Notes under the pieces: generated by a model
Databases searched by the model: none
What the model was told of the DNA's origin: nothing
What the model saw: the letters and a program-made list of their open reading frames with translations, nothing else
NCBI GenBank assembly: GCA_001695595.3
Contig: MBPM02000109.1
Location: 1 to 64,000 of the forward strand
Reading direction: 5' to 3'
Length of the DNA: 64,000 nt
From: Plasmopara viticola
Taxonomy: Eukaryota; Oomycota; Peronosporomycetes; Peronosporales; Peronosporaceae
Part shown: positions 33,874 to 45,807 of the stretch, piece by piece
Layout of the letters: each line of letters starts with the position of its first letter
Position numbering within the stretch: the first letter of the stretch is position 1
Made by a program: the position numbers and the translations under genes

Positions 33874-36563
33874 ATTGTCACTAGGGATGGGGACGTCAGC
33901 TCAACGTTAAGCACGTTAAACCAGTATCCGTTGACGTATTGCAAACGTTTTGAGACGTCCCGGCGATATTAATGTATAAAACACCACACGAGCACAGGAT
34001 AGAAGAAAGAGCTTACAACGCATCGTTCCCGGATGAAGCCTCCACCATCAAATGATCCTGCACCGCCGCCCCTGTTCAAGATGCGCCGTATAAAGAAGGA
34101 CGATTACTGGTCGTTCATCCGACTTGTAGCTCCAAACGCACAGCTACCACCGGGAAAGAAGGCGTGGGAATCGTTTGATACAAACTTGGCTTATTGTCTA
34201 AAGTGCAAAAGCTCTTTCAGCTTTAAATCAGGAAGTAGCGCCAGCATTTGAAAGCACATGAATTAAAAACATCCACAAGATCTCAGCAGAGCTGGGCGTG
34301 AACAAGCATCCAAGCGAGTGGCAATCGCACTTTGCGCAACGCGAAAATCTGATGCAATGATGTTTTCTCCGACAAAGAGAACAAGAAAGATCGATCCAGC
34401 TGACGAAGAGATGGCCACAAGAGCTTTCATTGATTGGATTGCCAAACGACTGCGCCCACTAAGTGTTGCCGACGACTAGGTGCTTTGTTTTCTTTTGACG
34501 TTGATTCAGACGATGAGAGGTCTGTACGAGCTACCCTCTCGCCGCACTATTACTGAAAAAATGCAAAATCACTGTCAGTTCAAGCGATCGCTGGTAAAGA
34601 CGTAGATTGCTGAAGATGCAGACTTCTATTCTCTCACATACATGTGGATATCTCGAGCAACAGATAGCTATATTTCGCTTACTATTCATTTTGTGAATAT
34701 CAATTTTGAGATGATGGCGTACACTTTAGAAGTTATGAGTTTTGTGGGAAGCACACTGGCATCAGAATTGAATGCAAACTGGGCGTGCTCATGCGCAAGT
34801 GGGGACGCTACATTTGATTGTATCAGGAGCTCTCTCGAAAACAAGTGTCGAAGTGACAAATGTGGAAGAGGATAATGACGGGAACGAGGAAGTTAGAGAG
34901 GAGGTTGAAAATATTGCTGACAGTGAAGATGATGAGGAGCAGTGGATTGAGAACCTTGCAATTGAAGTGGAAGCTATTGCGTTTTTGAAGCAAGAAATGG
35001 TAGATATCGAATCCCAAACGATTGCAAGTTCTATAGACAGCGTTTCGCATGAATATGAGCATCTGGACGTTAATGCTGATAACACGCTGGATGGAGGTCT
35101 TCTTGATGGTTGTCTTAGTTTGCGGACAACAACTTCAATTCTAAACGCTATGAACTAAGCCATGAGTGAAAAAAGAATGCATGTTTCTAGCTTTCGCAAA
35201 TTTGTTCACTACTTCAACAAAAGTTCTAAAGGAAAAGACAAGTTGAAGTCGCTACAAAATGTGGCCGTACCTCTTACCGTTATTTCAGATGTAGCCACCC
35301 GCTGGAATAGCACGCATCACATGCTTCAACGCCTTCTGCATTTTCGTCCTAGTATCCAATCATTCATGGAGTTTATATTGACAGCGAAAGGCAAAGAAGA
35401 GTTCAGCGACGCAAGTATTGTGAGGCCCACTGGAGAAATGTGGTTTAGCATCCAATGCCTCGACAAGCTTCTCGTGGTTTTTGAGCTGGTAACTAAGACA
35501 CTATCAGGTGGAATATACCCCACTGCTACATTGATTTATCCATGTATACGCCTTCTTGAAAAGCGGCTATTAAATCAGAGGATTTTTGCCAAAATATCGC
35601 CTGCTCACGCTGGAGAATATTACTACAGCTCGGTGCTGGAACGCATGCATCTCGTCCGTCGGTTTTTCTTGTTTTTGCTCCGAAAATGATTCAAGCAATT
35701 ACCTTTGGATGTGAAATATTGCTGCTTGCTTGATCCTCAATTCGTGCATGGTAAGTCACTGAACGCAACAGAAAAAATAGAAGGGAGGGAGTTCTTGGTG
35801 AGCGAGGCAATGCGCTCTGCTGGTGCTGATATCTACAGCACGAGCTTCGATGAGGTTAGCGATGAAGAAGAGAACTTCATAAATGATCTCCTTGGACGCA
35901 AGCGAAGATCGCCTCATCCTCAAGTGCAAAACGGGTTGTCGCTTCGTGCAAAAGTAGAGGCAGAGGTGAATCGATACTACGATAGATCCCATCAAAAAGC
36001 ACAAGAAAATACGTGCCGAGAGCAGAAGTCCAAAACACAGAAACTTGACGATGGTCTTAAGTGGTGGCGCGAAAATGGCAGTGATTTTTCGCTCTTAGCT
36101 CCTATTGCGAGGAAATATTTTGGCATGGTAGCTACATCAGTACCTTCAGAGCGCTGCTTCTCGTGGGCAGGAATCATTATTACAGCACGGCGTAATAGGT
36201 TGTCTTGTTACAACCTAAGAGATCTCATTTTTCTTTACAGCAATACGATTGGCGAGGAACCAGAGGAGTAGCTGAAGACGTACGGTAGAAACGTGCTAAA
36301 GAGTTACATGTTGTAAATAGACTTTTTGCACAACTCACATCAGCTTTAATGTGCCAGCAGCCGAATTGTTTGACAAAATTCTTCTCCCGTCCGTTCTTAT
36401 GTTTGTGCAGCTTGAACATGGTATGATTTCAAACCAATGGTTTGTTTGTCTCTCTGAGACGTCAAACAACGTCTAAAAAACGTGAACGGGAACTCCCGGA
36501 CGGGAACGGGAACCACATTTTTTTTACGTTAACACCGTTTACGTCCCCATCCCTAATTGTCAC
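33874..36563 (+). mobile_element. hAT-superfamily DNA transposon with exact TIRs and 8-bp TSD
   Basis: The element is 33,882-36,555 (2,674 bp). Its ends are perfect 15-bp terminal inverted repeats, TAGGGATGGGGACGT and ACGTCCCCATCCCTA. They are flanked by the 8-bp direct repeat ATTGTCAC (33,874-33,881 and 36,556-36,563), the duplication length typical of hAT elements. It carries a broken transposase in the forward direction. It sits in the 5' region of effector unit C and is absent from units A and B, so it inserted after the units split. Confidence 0.95.
34033..36271 (+). pseudogene. hAT transposase (BED zinc finger, C-terminal dimerisation domain), inactivated
   Basis: Fragments in changing frames cover a whole hAT transposase. 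A BED-type finger begins with CLKC near 34,195; its histidine half is put out of frame by what looks like a one-base loss near 34,248. Then come FIDWIAKRLRPLS near 34,430, the segment ending SLTIHFVNIN near 34,680, and an acidic stretch (34,870-34,960). DVATRWNSTHHML follows at 35,288, and the C-terminal dimerisation region with KYFGMVATSVPSERCFSWAG is at 36,056-36,240. Stops near 34,250, 34,478 and 35,156 and the gap at 35,690 abolish the protein. A trans-acting transposase could still move the element because its ends are intact. Confidence 0.9.
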
Positions 36564-36950
36564 TGACAATTGTGATGAAATTGCCCGATTGCGAGTAATC
36601 AACACCATATGTTTATTGTGTTGGTGTTGTCTGGCACCGAACACTCCAAGCTTTCTAAGTCGTGGTGTGTAGTCTCGGCTCGTCAAGAGCTCGCACGTGT
36701 GGACAAAAACTTGAGTCCTCGCTTACGTTGCATCGACGAATGTCCTACTTTCTTGCTAGTTTTAATTTTGTTGCCGACTATCTTTTCGTCCTTAATTTCG
36801 TACGACAGAGTAGCAAGCCAATCGCAATTGCGTACACCGAGAAAGAAAAATTTCCAAAATCAGATTTATGGTGATATCTTGCAACCCACAAACCAGCACT
36901 TTTCCCTGCGCCAAGATGAGGGTACAATTTGTGCTTGGCCAGTAATGCCT

Positions 36951-36968
36951 GTCATTCTCCAATTTACC
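36951..36968 (+). promoter_or_regulatory. Oomycete-type core promoter, gene C
   Basis: GTCATTCTCCAATTTACC, identical to that of gene B and at the same distance (26 nt) from the ATG at 36,995. It lies about 400 bp downstream of the hAT element, so the insertion did not remove it. Confidence 0.8.
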
Positions 36969-36994
36969 TGCCAACATTCACGTCCACAAAGCCC

Positions 36995-38068
36995 ATGATC
37001 TCTATGCGTCTACGGCGAGTGGTGACACTGACGATAATCACTCTTTTGATGCTCCGTAAGACTACCAAAGTGGCGGCGAGAGTCTCTGGTACTGAGGAAT
37101 TTCAAAATGGTGGTGTGGACACGCTGCCTTTAGCGGAACAACTCCATCCATGTCGGCGATGGCCTGCTCGCCTCTTGGGTTCGTTCACGAGTCCATCAGT
37201 CTTCACGAGATTCGCACGCACGCCACTGAAAGCGTGGCTTTTCCCACACCTGTTTTTACAAGGCGCCACCGATCGGCAGAAAGCTGTAACTGTTCTTTTT
37301 CGATCTCACAATTTTGAAGAACTGAACGCCGATCGTTTTTTCTTAAGCAAGCAATTCACGACGTGGGAGGAACAAGTCAAGAAAGCCTATGGAGCCGAAT
37401 CGGACGAGTTAATGGTTACAACAATGCAAAATGAGTTGAAGGAAAACGCGAATGGCCAAGTCGAAGTAATGATTGCGCGAGCATTTGAAAACGATAACCT
37501 GAAGGAATTGGCACTCCGCTTAGAGGACATATTGTTACAGAAATTGGTCAACGTCGTGCTCCATACAGGCTCTAGTCCTTATGTGCGTTATGTGCTCTAC
37601 CGTGGTCCGGCGCAAAACTCTGTGAATGAGAAAATGCAGAAATTGTTGGAACCGAAACCTGATCCTGACTGGTTTACTGCTATTGAAAACAATTTGTTCA
37701 ACCCTCGAGATTCTTTTATGAGATTTAAAGAACCTGCTTTCAGAAGTTTGAGTTTTTTCTTGCTAAGCATTACTGGACGTTTAGTTGAACACGTTTTTGA
37801 AAATCTGGCTCCTGTTGATGGGTTCAACAACAATGCCTTCTTGCTGGATTTGCTTTATAATAAAGCGGCTGCCAGATACGCCAATGTGGACTTCATCAAA
37901 TACATGCTGGCCACGACGAAGGAATGGAGACACGTTGAGTACTCTAAGGTTTTTAATAGGCTCGACGAAAAAGAACTTCCGTATGACCTCCAAAACAAGT
38001 TGGTCAAACCGATTCGTGAGGCGATCACAAAAGACGCTCACAAAAGGCACGTACATCCATCCACCTGA
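36995..38068 (+). CDS. Candidate secreted RxLR-like/WY-like effector (gene C)
   Basis: An intact protein of 357 aa, the closest paralogue of gene B. It has the same signal peptide, with RRWPARLL at 54-61 preceded by Cys instead of Arg, and W124 and Y132 in FTTWEEQVKKAYG. From about residue 79 to 190 it is almost identical to gene B. Changes cluster in the C-terminal half: HTGSSPYV for RADASPYV, LEPKPDPDW for MKPKPPPDW, RDSFMRFKEPAFRSLSFF for RVPFARFEEPAFKDLSYY, and EWRHVEYSKVF for EWSSDRYDNFF. The end also differs (DAHKRHVHPST against PPDQV) because of an added segment and frame change near the stop. Function is inferred as for gene B. Confidence 0.85.
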   Translation: MISMRLRRVVTLTIITLLMLRKTTKVAARVSGTEEFQNGGVDTLPLAEQLHPCRRWPARLLGSFTSPSVFTRFARTPLKAWLFPHLFLQGATDRQKAVTVLFRSHNFEELNADRFFLSKQFTTWEEQVKKAYGAESDELMVTTMQNELKENANGQVEVMIARAFENDNLKELALRLEDILLQKLVNVVLHTGSSPYVRYVLYRGPAQNSVNEKMQKLLEPKPDPDWFTAIENNLFNPRDSFMRFKEPAFRSLSFFLLSITGRLVEHVFENLAPVDGFNNNAFLLDLLYNKAAARYANVDFIKYMLATTKEWRHVEYSKVFNRLDEKELPYDLQNKLVKPIREAITKDAHKRHVHPST

Positions 38069-39851
38069 TCAAGTGTAACAAGACACCATTTGTGATGCAC
38101 CGGTTCGTAAGCAATTAATTTACACATGACGTCCGATCTCTCGTGTTGACATTATGTTCTGCTCATGTGTTTGTGTTGTTTCTGTAGTGAAGTTATGATT
38201 GGAGATTTTTTGTTAGTTGCAGAAAAGACTGGACCTGTGATGTTTGAAAAAGCGGCGCTTGTCATCAAAGCACAAGGCTTGCAGGCCAACACTTCGCATT
38301 TCGAGGCATTTCACTGCTTTGTACACACTTGCATTGCATCCTTAGATCATATTACTTCAAATCCTATTAAATCGAGCATAGTTACTTTCTTAAGCTTGTT
38401 TCTTGTCCTACGAATTTACCGTCGATAGGGCCATCAGAATATACCTTAGTATGGAGTATTGAGACAACGGCATTTTCGATGAACGAAAGCCTGGTCCTAA
38501 ATTGTATGCTTTGTACATTTTAAAACGCCTTGCGTTTTTACGGGGACAATTTGTTGTAGACAAGACTCATAATGCTTAACGTCATGAGGATATGCGCTTG
38601 AATTATGTCGGCAGATGCTTGTGGCTGTATGAAGCTTGCAATGTAGGAGGACATTCAACAATGCAACGTAGGTGAGAAATCAGATTATGCAACCCATCAC
38701 AGGCTTTTAGAATAGTGACCACCCATTTCGGTTCGCTTTGCCCGCGTCTGAGCGATTCCAAATCTGAAGAGAGCTTACTATCGAGCTCAGTACTGGGACC
38801 GCTATCAAAATTTGCTTGAGTATTGTGGCTTTTCAACCACGGAGCTCGCTTCCGTGGCTCTACTCGATGGTAATTTTAATCCTTAGCCAAATGTTTTCTA
38901 TGTAATGGACAAAGACACATAAGCAAAGATTCAAGAGATATTGACATACAATAAGTAAACGCTAGCCAGCACAGTGAACGTTGCGCCGCCCCGTCACCCA
39001 CGTGCTGCATAATAAAACGAGAAATTCGATCCAAGAGATAAACCTCTGAGCTACATATTCTCAAATCGAGCATACTATCGCTAAGCCTAGATTAAAAAAA
39101 ATGTCGACTTCAGACGTGTTAAGGGCCAACGCGAGTGGGTCCGAGCGCGAGTAGGTAAAGCAAAAACAAAGGGTATTTTTTAGTTATGGATGATGCATCA
39201 AGTATCGATGGACATTTCGATGTTGTGCAACGAGCTTTTAAGATTATTTATATGGGCGAAAGGAAGATTAATGAGAAAAAATATACATTCGCAGCACAAG
39301 AAATTGGCGGTAACGTCAGTTCGTCAAGATGCGTAAGCAGCAGTAGCGAGTCTTATTTCAACTAGAATAACAACAATTTGGTAATTTTTGAAAAAGAGCT
39401 TCATAACAGTTGTGGTAGGAGAAGGATATTGCGAGGTTTAGCTTGCTCTTGACTAAAAAAATTTAAAAACCGGTGCCAGACTGGCCAGCGAAAGGATTTA
39501 CAGTGCTGATCACTGACGACAATGTATCTCCCTTACAATTGTCACACTATTTCTTTCCCAACGGATAGCGCTGCTCTTGTGATTGCCAGCCCGCAACTCG
39601 CATCAAAATTGTTGGGTATCGTAAGAATAACAGGATCGACTCTTTATTACGCTCGGCGCTGGGATGGTTAAAAAGATATTGCGCGGCCTTGCTTTGCGGG
39701 CCATGATATCGGGCCTTTTGCTCTACGTTAATGTCCGGGGTATGGTGCTCCAAATCATCTTTTGGCGACGAACAGAAGCTGTACTATTAGCGCACTTTTG
39801 TGCAGGGAAGAGTCTATATATGCGAAAACTTAGAGCAAGAAATACTGGAAG
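38069..39851 (+). repeat. 3' flank and spacer of unit C
   Basis: This is the nearly identical counterpart of 29,665-31,440. It contains the conserved post-stop block (38,119-38,180) and the GC-hairpin module (39,681-39,702). The 87-codon frame at 38,165-38,428 is interrupted in unit B and is not called. Confidence 0.9.
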
Positions 39852-41042
39852 AATGTAAGGAGTAATGTAATGTAATGTAATGTATTACGTTATCGCGTTG
39901 CCAAGGTATGCACGTGCTAGGCTCAGTCTGGCTAGTCAACGGCATAGAGTGGTGTCCGCATACGTCGAGTCTCGTTCGGCGGGCAGTGCATCCAGCACCG
40001 AGGTCGTATGGGTCTTCCATTTCTTTCGGTCTTGTGCAAGGGTACGTACCACTTCGAGGTCTTGTGCTGTCCGGAGTCGAAAGCCGGAGCCACGGGAAAC
40101 AAGATTGTGGTCGAGTGTCGAGGGGAGCGTGGTGCGGGGACGTCCGCGCCATTTTTGCTGCGGTGGAGAAGAAGTAGGCACGCATCTGGAGGTTAGCTGG
40201 AATGTCGGGATAGCGGCGAAAAACATGGCCAAACAGGCGCCAGCGAGCTTGTGTCAGTCATAGTCTCAGCGGCCGCTCATCACAGAGGTCGTAGAGTTTT
40301 GCATTCGAAATGGGTCGGGGGTAGCGATAGCCAAGAGCGTAGCGAAGCTGGCGGCGATGGAAACTCTCGAGGCCGTGGAGCTCTGACGTGGTAAGAGCCC
40401 AGGTGGCGCAGTTGTACAGCAAAGTCGGTAGAACGTAGGTGTTGTACAATCGAATGCGTGTCTTGGGTGAGATGAACGTGGGGCGGAGCCAGACGGACCA
40501 GAGGCGGTGGAGCGCGAGGGTGGCCAGGGACTTGCGTCGGGATAGATCTTTAATATCGCCGAGGAGTGTTCCGAGCTTCTTAGTGTGGTGCCAGATTTCT
40601 TCTCGGGATCGGGCGTGTCGAGTGGCGCCCGACGGGTTGCAGTGGCGGCGGATTTCGGTGACTTCGGTCTTGGCTTCGATTTTTTTTTTTTTTCAGGGTT
40701 AGAAGGAAGTCATCAATGCGGTGCTCACCTCTATCGTAGATCTTGGTTTCTCGGAGGCCAAGGATATCGACGCGGTAGCGCCGGAGATCTTCGGGGAGTG
40801 TTTCGTGCTTCTTGCGCTTCGAACCTAGAGAATTCACATTAAAGGAGCCAATCCGGATGCGGTTGGCGCGGTTAAGGGCGTGGAAGGGGATTGGCCTGGT
40901 GCTGGAGACCGTCGCGTCGAGGGTGAGACTCGTTAGAGACCTGCAGATGTCCGAGAGCACCTGCCCGAAGCGCGCGAGCATTAAGCCCCCGCGCTTGGAA
41001 GGAGGGCGTCACCCCAACCTTTTCCGAAAAAATGTAAGGAGT
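39852..41042 (-). mobile_element. Internally deleted LINE with 12-bp TSD (parent of the short family)
   Basis: The element body is 39,864-41,030, flanked by AATGTAAGGAGT (39,852-39,863 and 41,031-41,042). On the minus strand it opens with GGTTGGGGTGACGCC. It then encodes the start of an EEP endonuclease (RIGSFNVNSLGSKRK, DILGLRETKI near 40,760), hits an A-run at about 40,693-40,680, and jumps to the end of a reverse-transcriptase protein. That part has KKLGTLLGDIKDLSRRK, then LYNTYVLPTLLYNCATWALT near 40,420, RWRLFGHVFRR, and RGRPRTTLPSTL near 40,150. It ends in a TTACAT-type tail. The RT palm is missing, so it cannot move alone. The clade is not assigned. Confidence 0.9.
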
Positions 41043-41400
41043 GTGTCAACAATACCTTGTGCCAAATTAACGGTACAACTTGTGCTATGTCGCCTTATAA
41101 GTGGTATCTTATTGCAAAAAGTTGAAATTTGGATAGATTTTGCCCAAGTCTTGAGTAGCAAAGCGAGTAAAGGTTCAAGAAAGTAACCTCACCAATTGCA
41201 GAAAAGACTTAAATGAGAGAGCGACGCTTGGTATTCTCTATGCTAGGAATAGCTATTGTTTCATCTGAGCACAGGGCTTGCATGTCAACGATTCACGTTT
41301 TGAGGCATTAAAATGCGGTAAATACATGCATATACACTCGCATTGCATTTTACTTAACTTTCTAGTGAAGCCACAGCCAATTGTTTTCTATTTGAGATTA
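41043..41400 (+). other. Orphan 3' flank of a lost effector gene
   Basis: GTAGCAAAGCGAGT...GAGAGAGCGACGCTTGGTATTC and GGCTTGCATGTCAACGATTC (41,156-41,300) match the conserved sequence after genes G (51,796-51,940) and J, but no effector coding sequence precedes it. A family member probably stood here and was deleted, perhaps in connection with the two flanking LINE insertions. Confidence 0.65.
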
Positions 41401-41722
41401 CTTCTAGACGGGCAGTTTCTTTTTGCGGTTTGTACAATATCACACCATGGTCATTTTTTGTTACAAAAATCTCACCATTAAAATTTTACAGGAACGCGTT
41501 GATCAAAGTTTTGAAAAATATCATCAATAACATAGATTTAATTTTTTATGTGTTGTTTTCGTTCCAATGTCATATGAGTAAATAATTGGTAGAATACGTA
41601 CCATTATACTTTTAAAATTACTACCTATGAGAATACAAAAATCCATAAGTTGGATAAAATAATTCTAAGAACTTGAAAGCTTGAGTCGAAAGAGTAGCTT
41701 TGTGACACCGGAAATAAGATAA

Positions 41723-44700
41723 TCATTCGTCAAAAAAAGAATATGGATCTTGACCGAAGTTTTGATACCATTTATCACTAAATGCTTTAAGCTGTGGCTT
41801 GAATTGGGTGTGGCCCGTACGTGGGTTGGTCATCACTTGATGTAGTTGTTGATAATGAAGACGAATCATCGTCAAACACTGGTGAACCGTTCCTTCAGCG
41901 TGAAGAGGCGGTGTGTTAAAGATGGCTTTGTTGCGATTTAGCCAGAGTGTGGGCAAAATGACGCAGCGAACAACGTTGAATAGGCGAATCGGCGTAAGTG
42001 TGCCAAAAGTAGCCTGTCGTTCATCGAGACCAATGAACTGGTGAAGGAATAAAACGTGTGGCCAATTAATGGTAATGTTAAAAATCCGTGAAAATGGGAT
42101 AAGAAAGCGGCGCCATAAAAATTGGGCCATGTGGCAGTTTTATAGTAGATGAAGTGGAGTCTCAGTTGTGTCGCACTCATGAACACATTGTACCACGGTG
42201 GTATGTCAGCGATATTTGTATCAAAAACCGAGCCCATTATGCTGAAGTCGAAAGACAAAGTCACTATAAGTGGGAAGAAGATCGTGTTGAAGACGACGCT
42301 CAAAAGACCAGTGATGTGGCTGGAGATGAACGTCAGGGACTGAAAGCTGACACAGCGGAAGCGGCGGTGGGTCTTGTGCCATAAGAAGTCCCTTGACTAA
42401 AGTATTAAAGGGGGAAATGATATCTTGGCCAGCGAAAGTCCAAACGTGCAGCGCGTTGATCATGCCTTTAGGTGGTAGTGGATATGTACAGAAATCTTGG
42501 TAATGTTGAGGAACGTCAATGCGTGAGGCGAGTTTTTGAACGACCGTTGTAAGCGACCGGCCCAATATAATAGAAGAGCCGGTCAAGGCTGTGCGTAAAG
42601 TTCCTTGGTCTGGATGAGCTCTATACACGGTACAAAATGTTAAAAAAAAAAAGTCTTAGAATTCCTTGATGGCTAAAGAAGCAGGAAGCCTTCCGATGAA
42701 GCGTTGCCAAAGGCCGATTTGCTTCTGTAAAACGAAGAAAGACATTGTTCCAGAGTGGCCATGCTGAAGTTTGACCATAAAACTGCGATGGCATCTCTCC
42801 AATGAGCAGGAATCATGTGCCAGCGGGAAGTCTGTGCCATTTGAGAAAGTGGTATGCAAATGTAAATGAAGTTCAGTCCTGAAGCTTGACCATTAAAAGC
42901 AGCATCAATAGCCGTTTGTGCCGGAGTAAACCACTTTAAAGGAGCTGAAAAGTTGCGGCGGCAGTGAAAAGTAAGCTGACGGATGAGGTTGACTTGAAGT
43001 AACTCGACAGATGATGCGACCGAAGGGAAATCGAGTCCACCCGAGCTTTTATCCACAGAAAACGACTTGCTGGATAGTTGTCCACGAGTAGCGACATCAG
43101 CAATTGTTGTAGATGGAGTGTTGTTGACGAAGTTGCGCATGAGTGGAGTAAAGCAGTAATTCTTGTTTCGAAACTAAAATTTTACCCAGGAAAAGCCAAA
43201 GTGTTGATAAAATCATCGTCTTTAGTATAAGCACGCGACCACGAAGTGTCCGTGCTTGCCATCGCCAAGAAACACACAGCTTTTGAAACTGGACGAGAAG
43301 AGAGCTGAGCTGATGGCTGGGTGTGACCGCTGGTCCGACAGCAATGCCCAAAAGAGAAGTGTGCTCGTGGTTTTGCAAAACGCGAGCACCCAAGTGTCGG
43401 AGTTGATTGTAAATTCCAGTATCGTCGGTAGACTAGAGACGAAAAGGAAAAATGACTGGTTTATCCATATTTAGCCGCATACCCGTGGCAGCACAAAAGG
43501 ATTGTACCCGAGCCAGAAATTGGGGCGCGTGAGAGAGATTGTTGACAACTCCAGTGACATCATCGGCAAAACTCATTTGTGATGATGCGAGTGTCGGATT
43601 TTTATTGCAGATTCATCACTTGTTGCCCGCAGAAAGAATAGCAGAGGTTCAATAAAAAGCACGAACAAACCAGGAGAAAGTGGATCACCCTGTCGAACGC
43701 CGGCTCCCAAACTGAACAAGTCCGAGCGTGAAGAATTAATAATTACTTGAACTAATGTACCCTTAAAAAAGGTCTTGACCCAATGTCGAAAATTTGGTCC
43801 GAAACCCCAATGCTATAGTACATGATCGAGTGCCTGCCAGTTGACACAATCGAATGCTGTCGCAAAGTCGAGGCAAATTGCACCGGCCGGATCACGGGTT
43901 TTTTCCGCCGACAGTAATCTTGAAGTTCGTGAAAGTGTCGCAGTTCATGGCGTATGCCACGTCCCGAACAAAGCCTTATGAGTTAGGTAAAATTTGGTTG
44001 AAGCGATAGGGTAACGCCTTGGGCTCAAATTGGCATCTTGATCAAGCAACGAAAAAGGCCGATAGTTCTTGGGGTCTGAGCGAGAGCCGTTCAAATAAAG
44101 CAATGATATATAACCACGTCGTTGTAATTTAGTCACTCGACCCTTTCGAAATTGAGCCGCATAGACAACATTGAGTCGGAAAAAGTTGATATTATTCCGC
44201 AGTAAATCCGTTTGGGCCGGGGGATTTTCCGCGGGCAGTGTGCTTAATAGCATGATAAAAATCATTTGCCGTAAGCGCATCGAGCAGAGCAGCGTGATTA
44301 AACGGTATCCTTCGCGTGCTACAATGAAGAATGTCCTAAATTTTTGTGGGTCAAAGTGCTGACGTTTGACCATTAAATCATGAGAATCCGACTGAAAAAT
44401 GGTTCCTTAAAGCTGACGATGAGTTGATAAGATTGTGGCGGGATCTTTAGACAAGCCTAAAGGCGTGTCAACTGATGAAATTCAGACCTTCAATTGTGGC
44501 GCCATAGGAGACCGAAAATAATGTCTTAAAGATTGCCTACCAGACGTGATATCCATGTCAAACTTAGAAACACTATTCCAGTCACGAATTGCGGTTGAAA
44601 AAATCAAATAGGCTTGGCGGGATAAGTCACGCTGCTGCCTATTATAGTCACTTGGATCCACTGAGAAAAGTTTTTCACAATCACGAGAAGCCGAAAGGAG

Positions 44701-45660
44701 GTTTCGAAGTTGAGCAGTAGTAGCTTCTTTACGTCGTATTTATTCTCAGGAGAGAAAAATACGGTCCCTTCCTTTATGCTCGTCAAGGAAGCATCCCGGA
44801 TTTCGCGTTGGGTCGAGGGAAGGTGCAAGACACGATTGCTCGAAAGTTGATCTTGAATGGAGCTACATTGAAGCAGCCAGGGTGGGCATTTGAACGGGAG
44901 CGAGTCTGCTGAAAATATTTCAGCGGAAGACGCTGAAAACTCAATAGAGACGTGATCCGCTGTCCCATGCTTGTGTCCCATTAGATGCTTACTGGAGCGA
45001 ATAAATTTGTCACAGAAGTCAACGCTAGCGAGACAGTACTCAATGCGTTTCTTAGACTTTGGGCCCGTAAATTTACGCAAATTGGCTTTCAAGGCGCCAA
45101 AAATCAATTAAGCCGAGGCTAATCATCCAAACGAAAAGCACAGCGCGGTCGCTGTCATGGAAGAAGGCACCAGGTGTAGCTTGGTCTACGTCGGGGTCCA
45201 TAGTCATATTAAAATCGCCTAAAACGAGATGTACAGCAGATTCATGAAATTGCCGTGGTAGAGCCGAGAAGAAAGAAGGCCGATCTTCTGGGCGAACCGG
45301 ACCGTATACCACGTAAAAACAGATGCAATTTTCACCCAAGTTTGCGGACACGGCCAAATATCGATTCGTCAGTAAAGCTGAGTCGGTAAGAAGTGTTGTT
45401 TCGTCACAAATATTTTGAAAGGGTGACTTCCACTAAATAATAGAGCGACACCATTGCGGCCACACCCAGTTGAGGGTGATTGTGACCAGATTGAACGGGC
45501 ATCTGCGTCTGCAGCTTGAAGGAAGTAGTCGTTGCTTTCAACCGACTGCTGACTTGGTTCCTTGTAAAGCGATGAATTGGTTAGTTGAAAAGCAATCTTG
45601 ATAAAAATGCAGGCGTGGCTTATTCAGCCCGTTCACATTGAGTGAAATCGCCTCAGAGGC
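41723..45660 (-). pseudogene. LINE ORF2: EEP endonuclease + reverse transcriptase, degenerate
   Basis: The endonuclease starts near 45,650 (SLNVNGLNKPRLHFYQ), then LQGT where LQET is usual, so the catalytic Glu is lost. VVYGPVRPEDRPSFF, HLVLGDFN and GTADHVSIEF (near 44,950) follow. RT motifs come next: SDPKNYRPFSLL near 44,080, ICLDFATAFDCV near 43,880, GVRQGDPLSPGLF near 43,690, and FADD at about 43,560-43,571, the catalytic box with its two Asp kept. The thumb and C-terminal part run through four further frames, including LWLNRNKAIFN near 41,940, a domain seen in plant L1-like elements. A TAG after DHVL near 43,820 and several frameshifts inactivate it. Confidence 0.85.
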
Positions 45661-45807
45661 CCACGCTTCTTGTCTGGAAGTGAGATCGAGAAATTAATGT
45701 TCCATTCGCATCAGGTTTCAAAGCTTGGACGGCTTTGACCAAAGTCTTTTAGAAGTCGGGTACTGTCTCGTACTTCAATAGGTCTCTTGCAAAAGAGCTA
45801 AAACCCA

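Noticed and set aside
34789..35085. Minus-strand Ser-rich ORF in the hAT element
   Set aside because: It is the antisense shadow of the acidic stretch in the transposase (GAA/GAT codons read as Ser/Phe).
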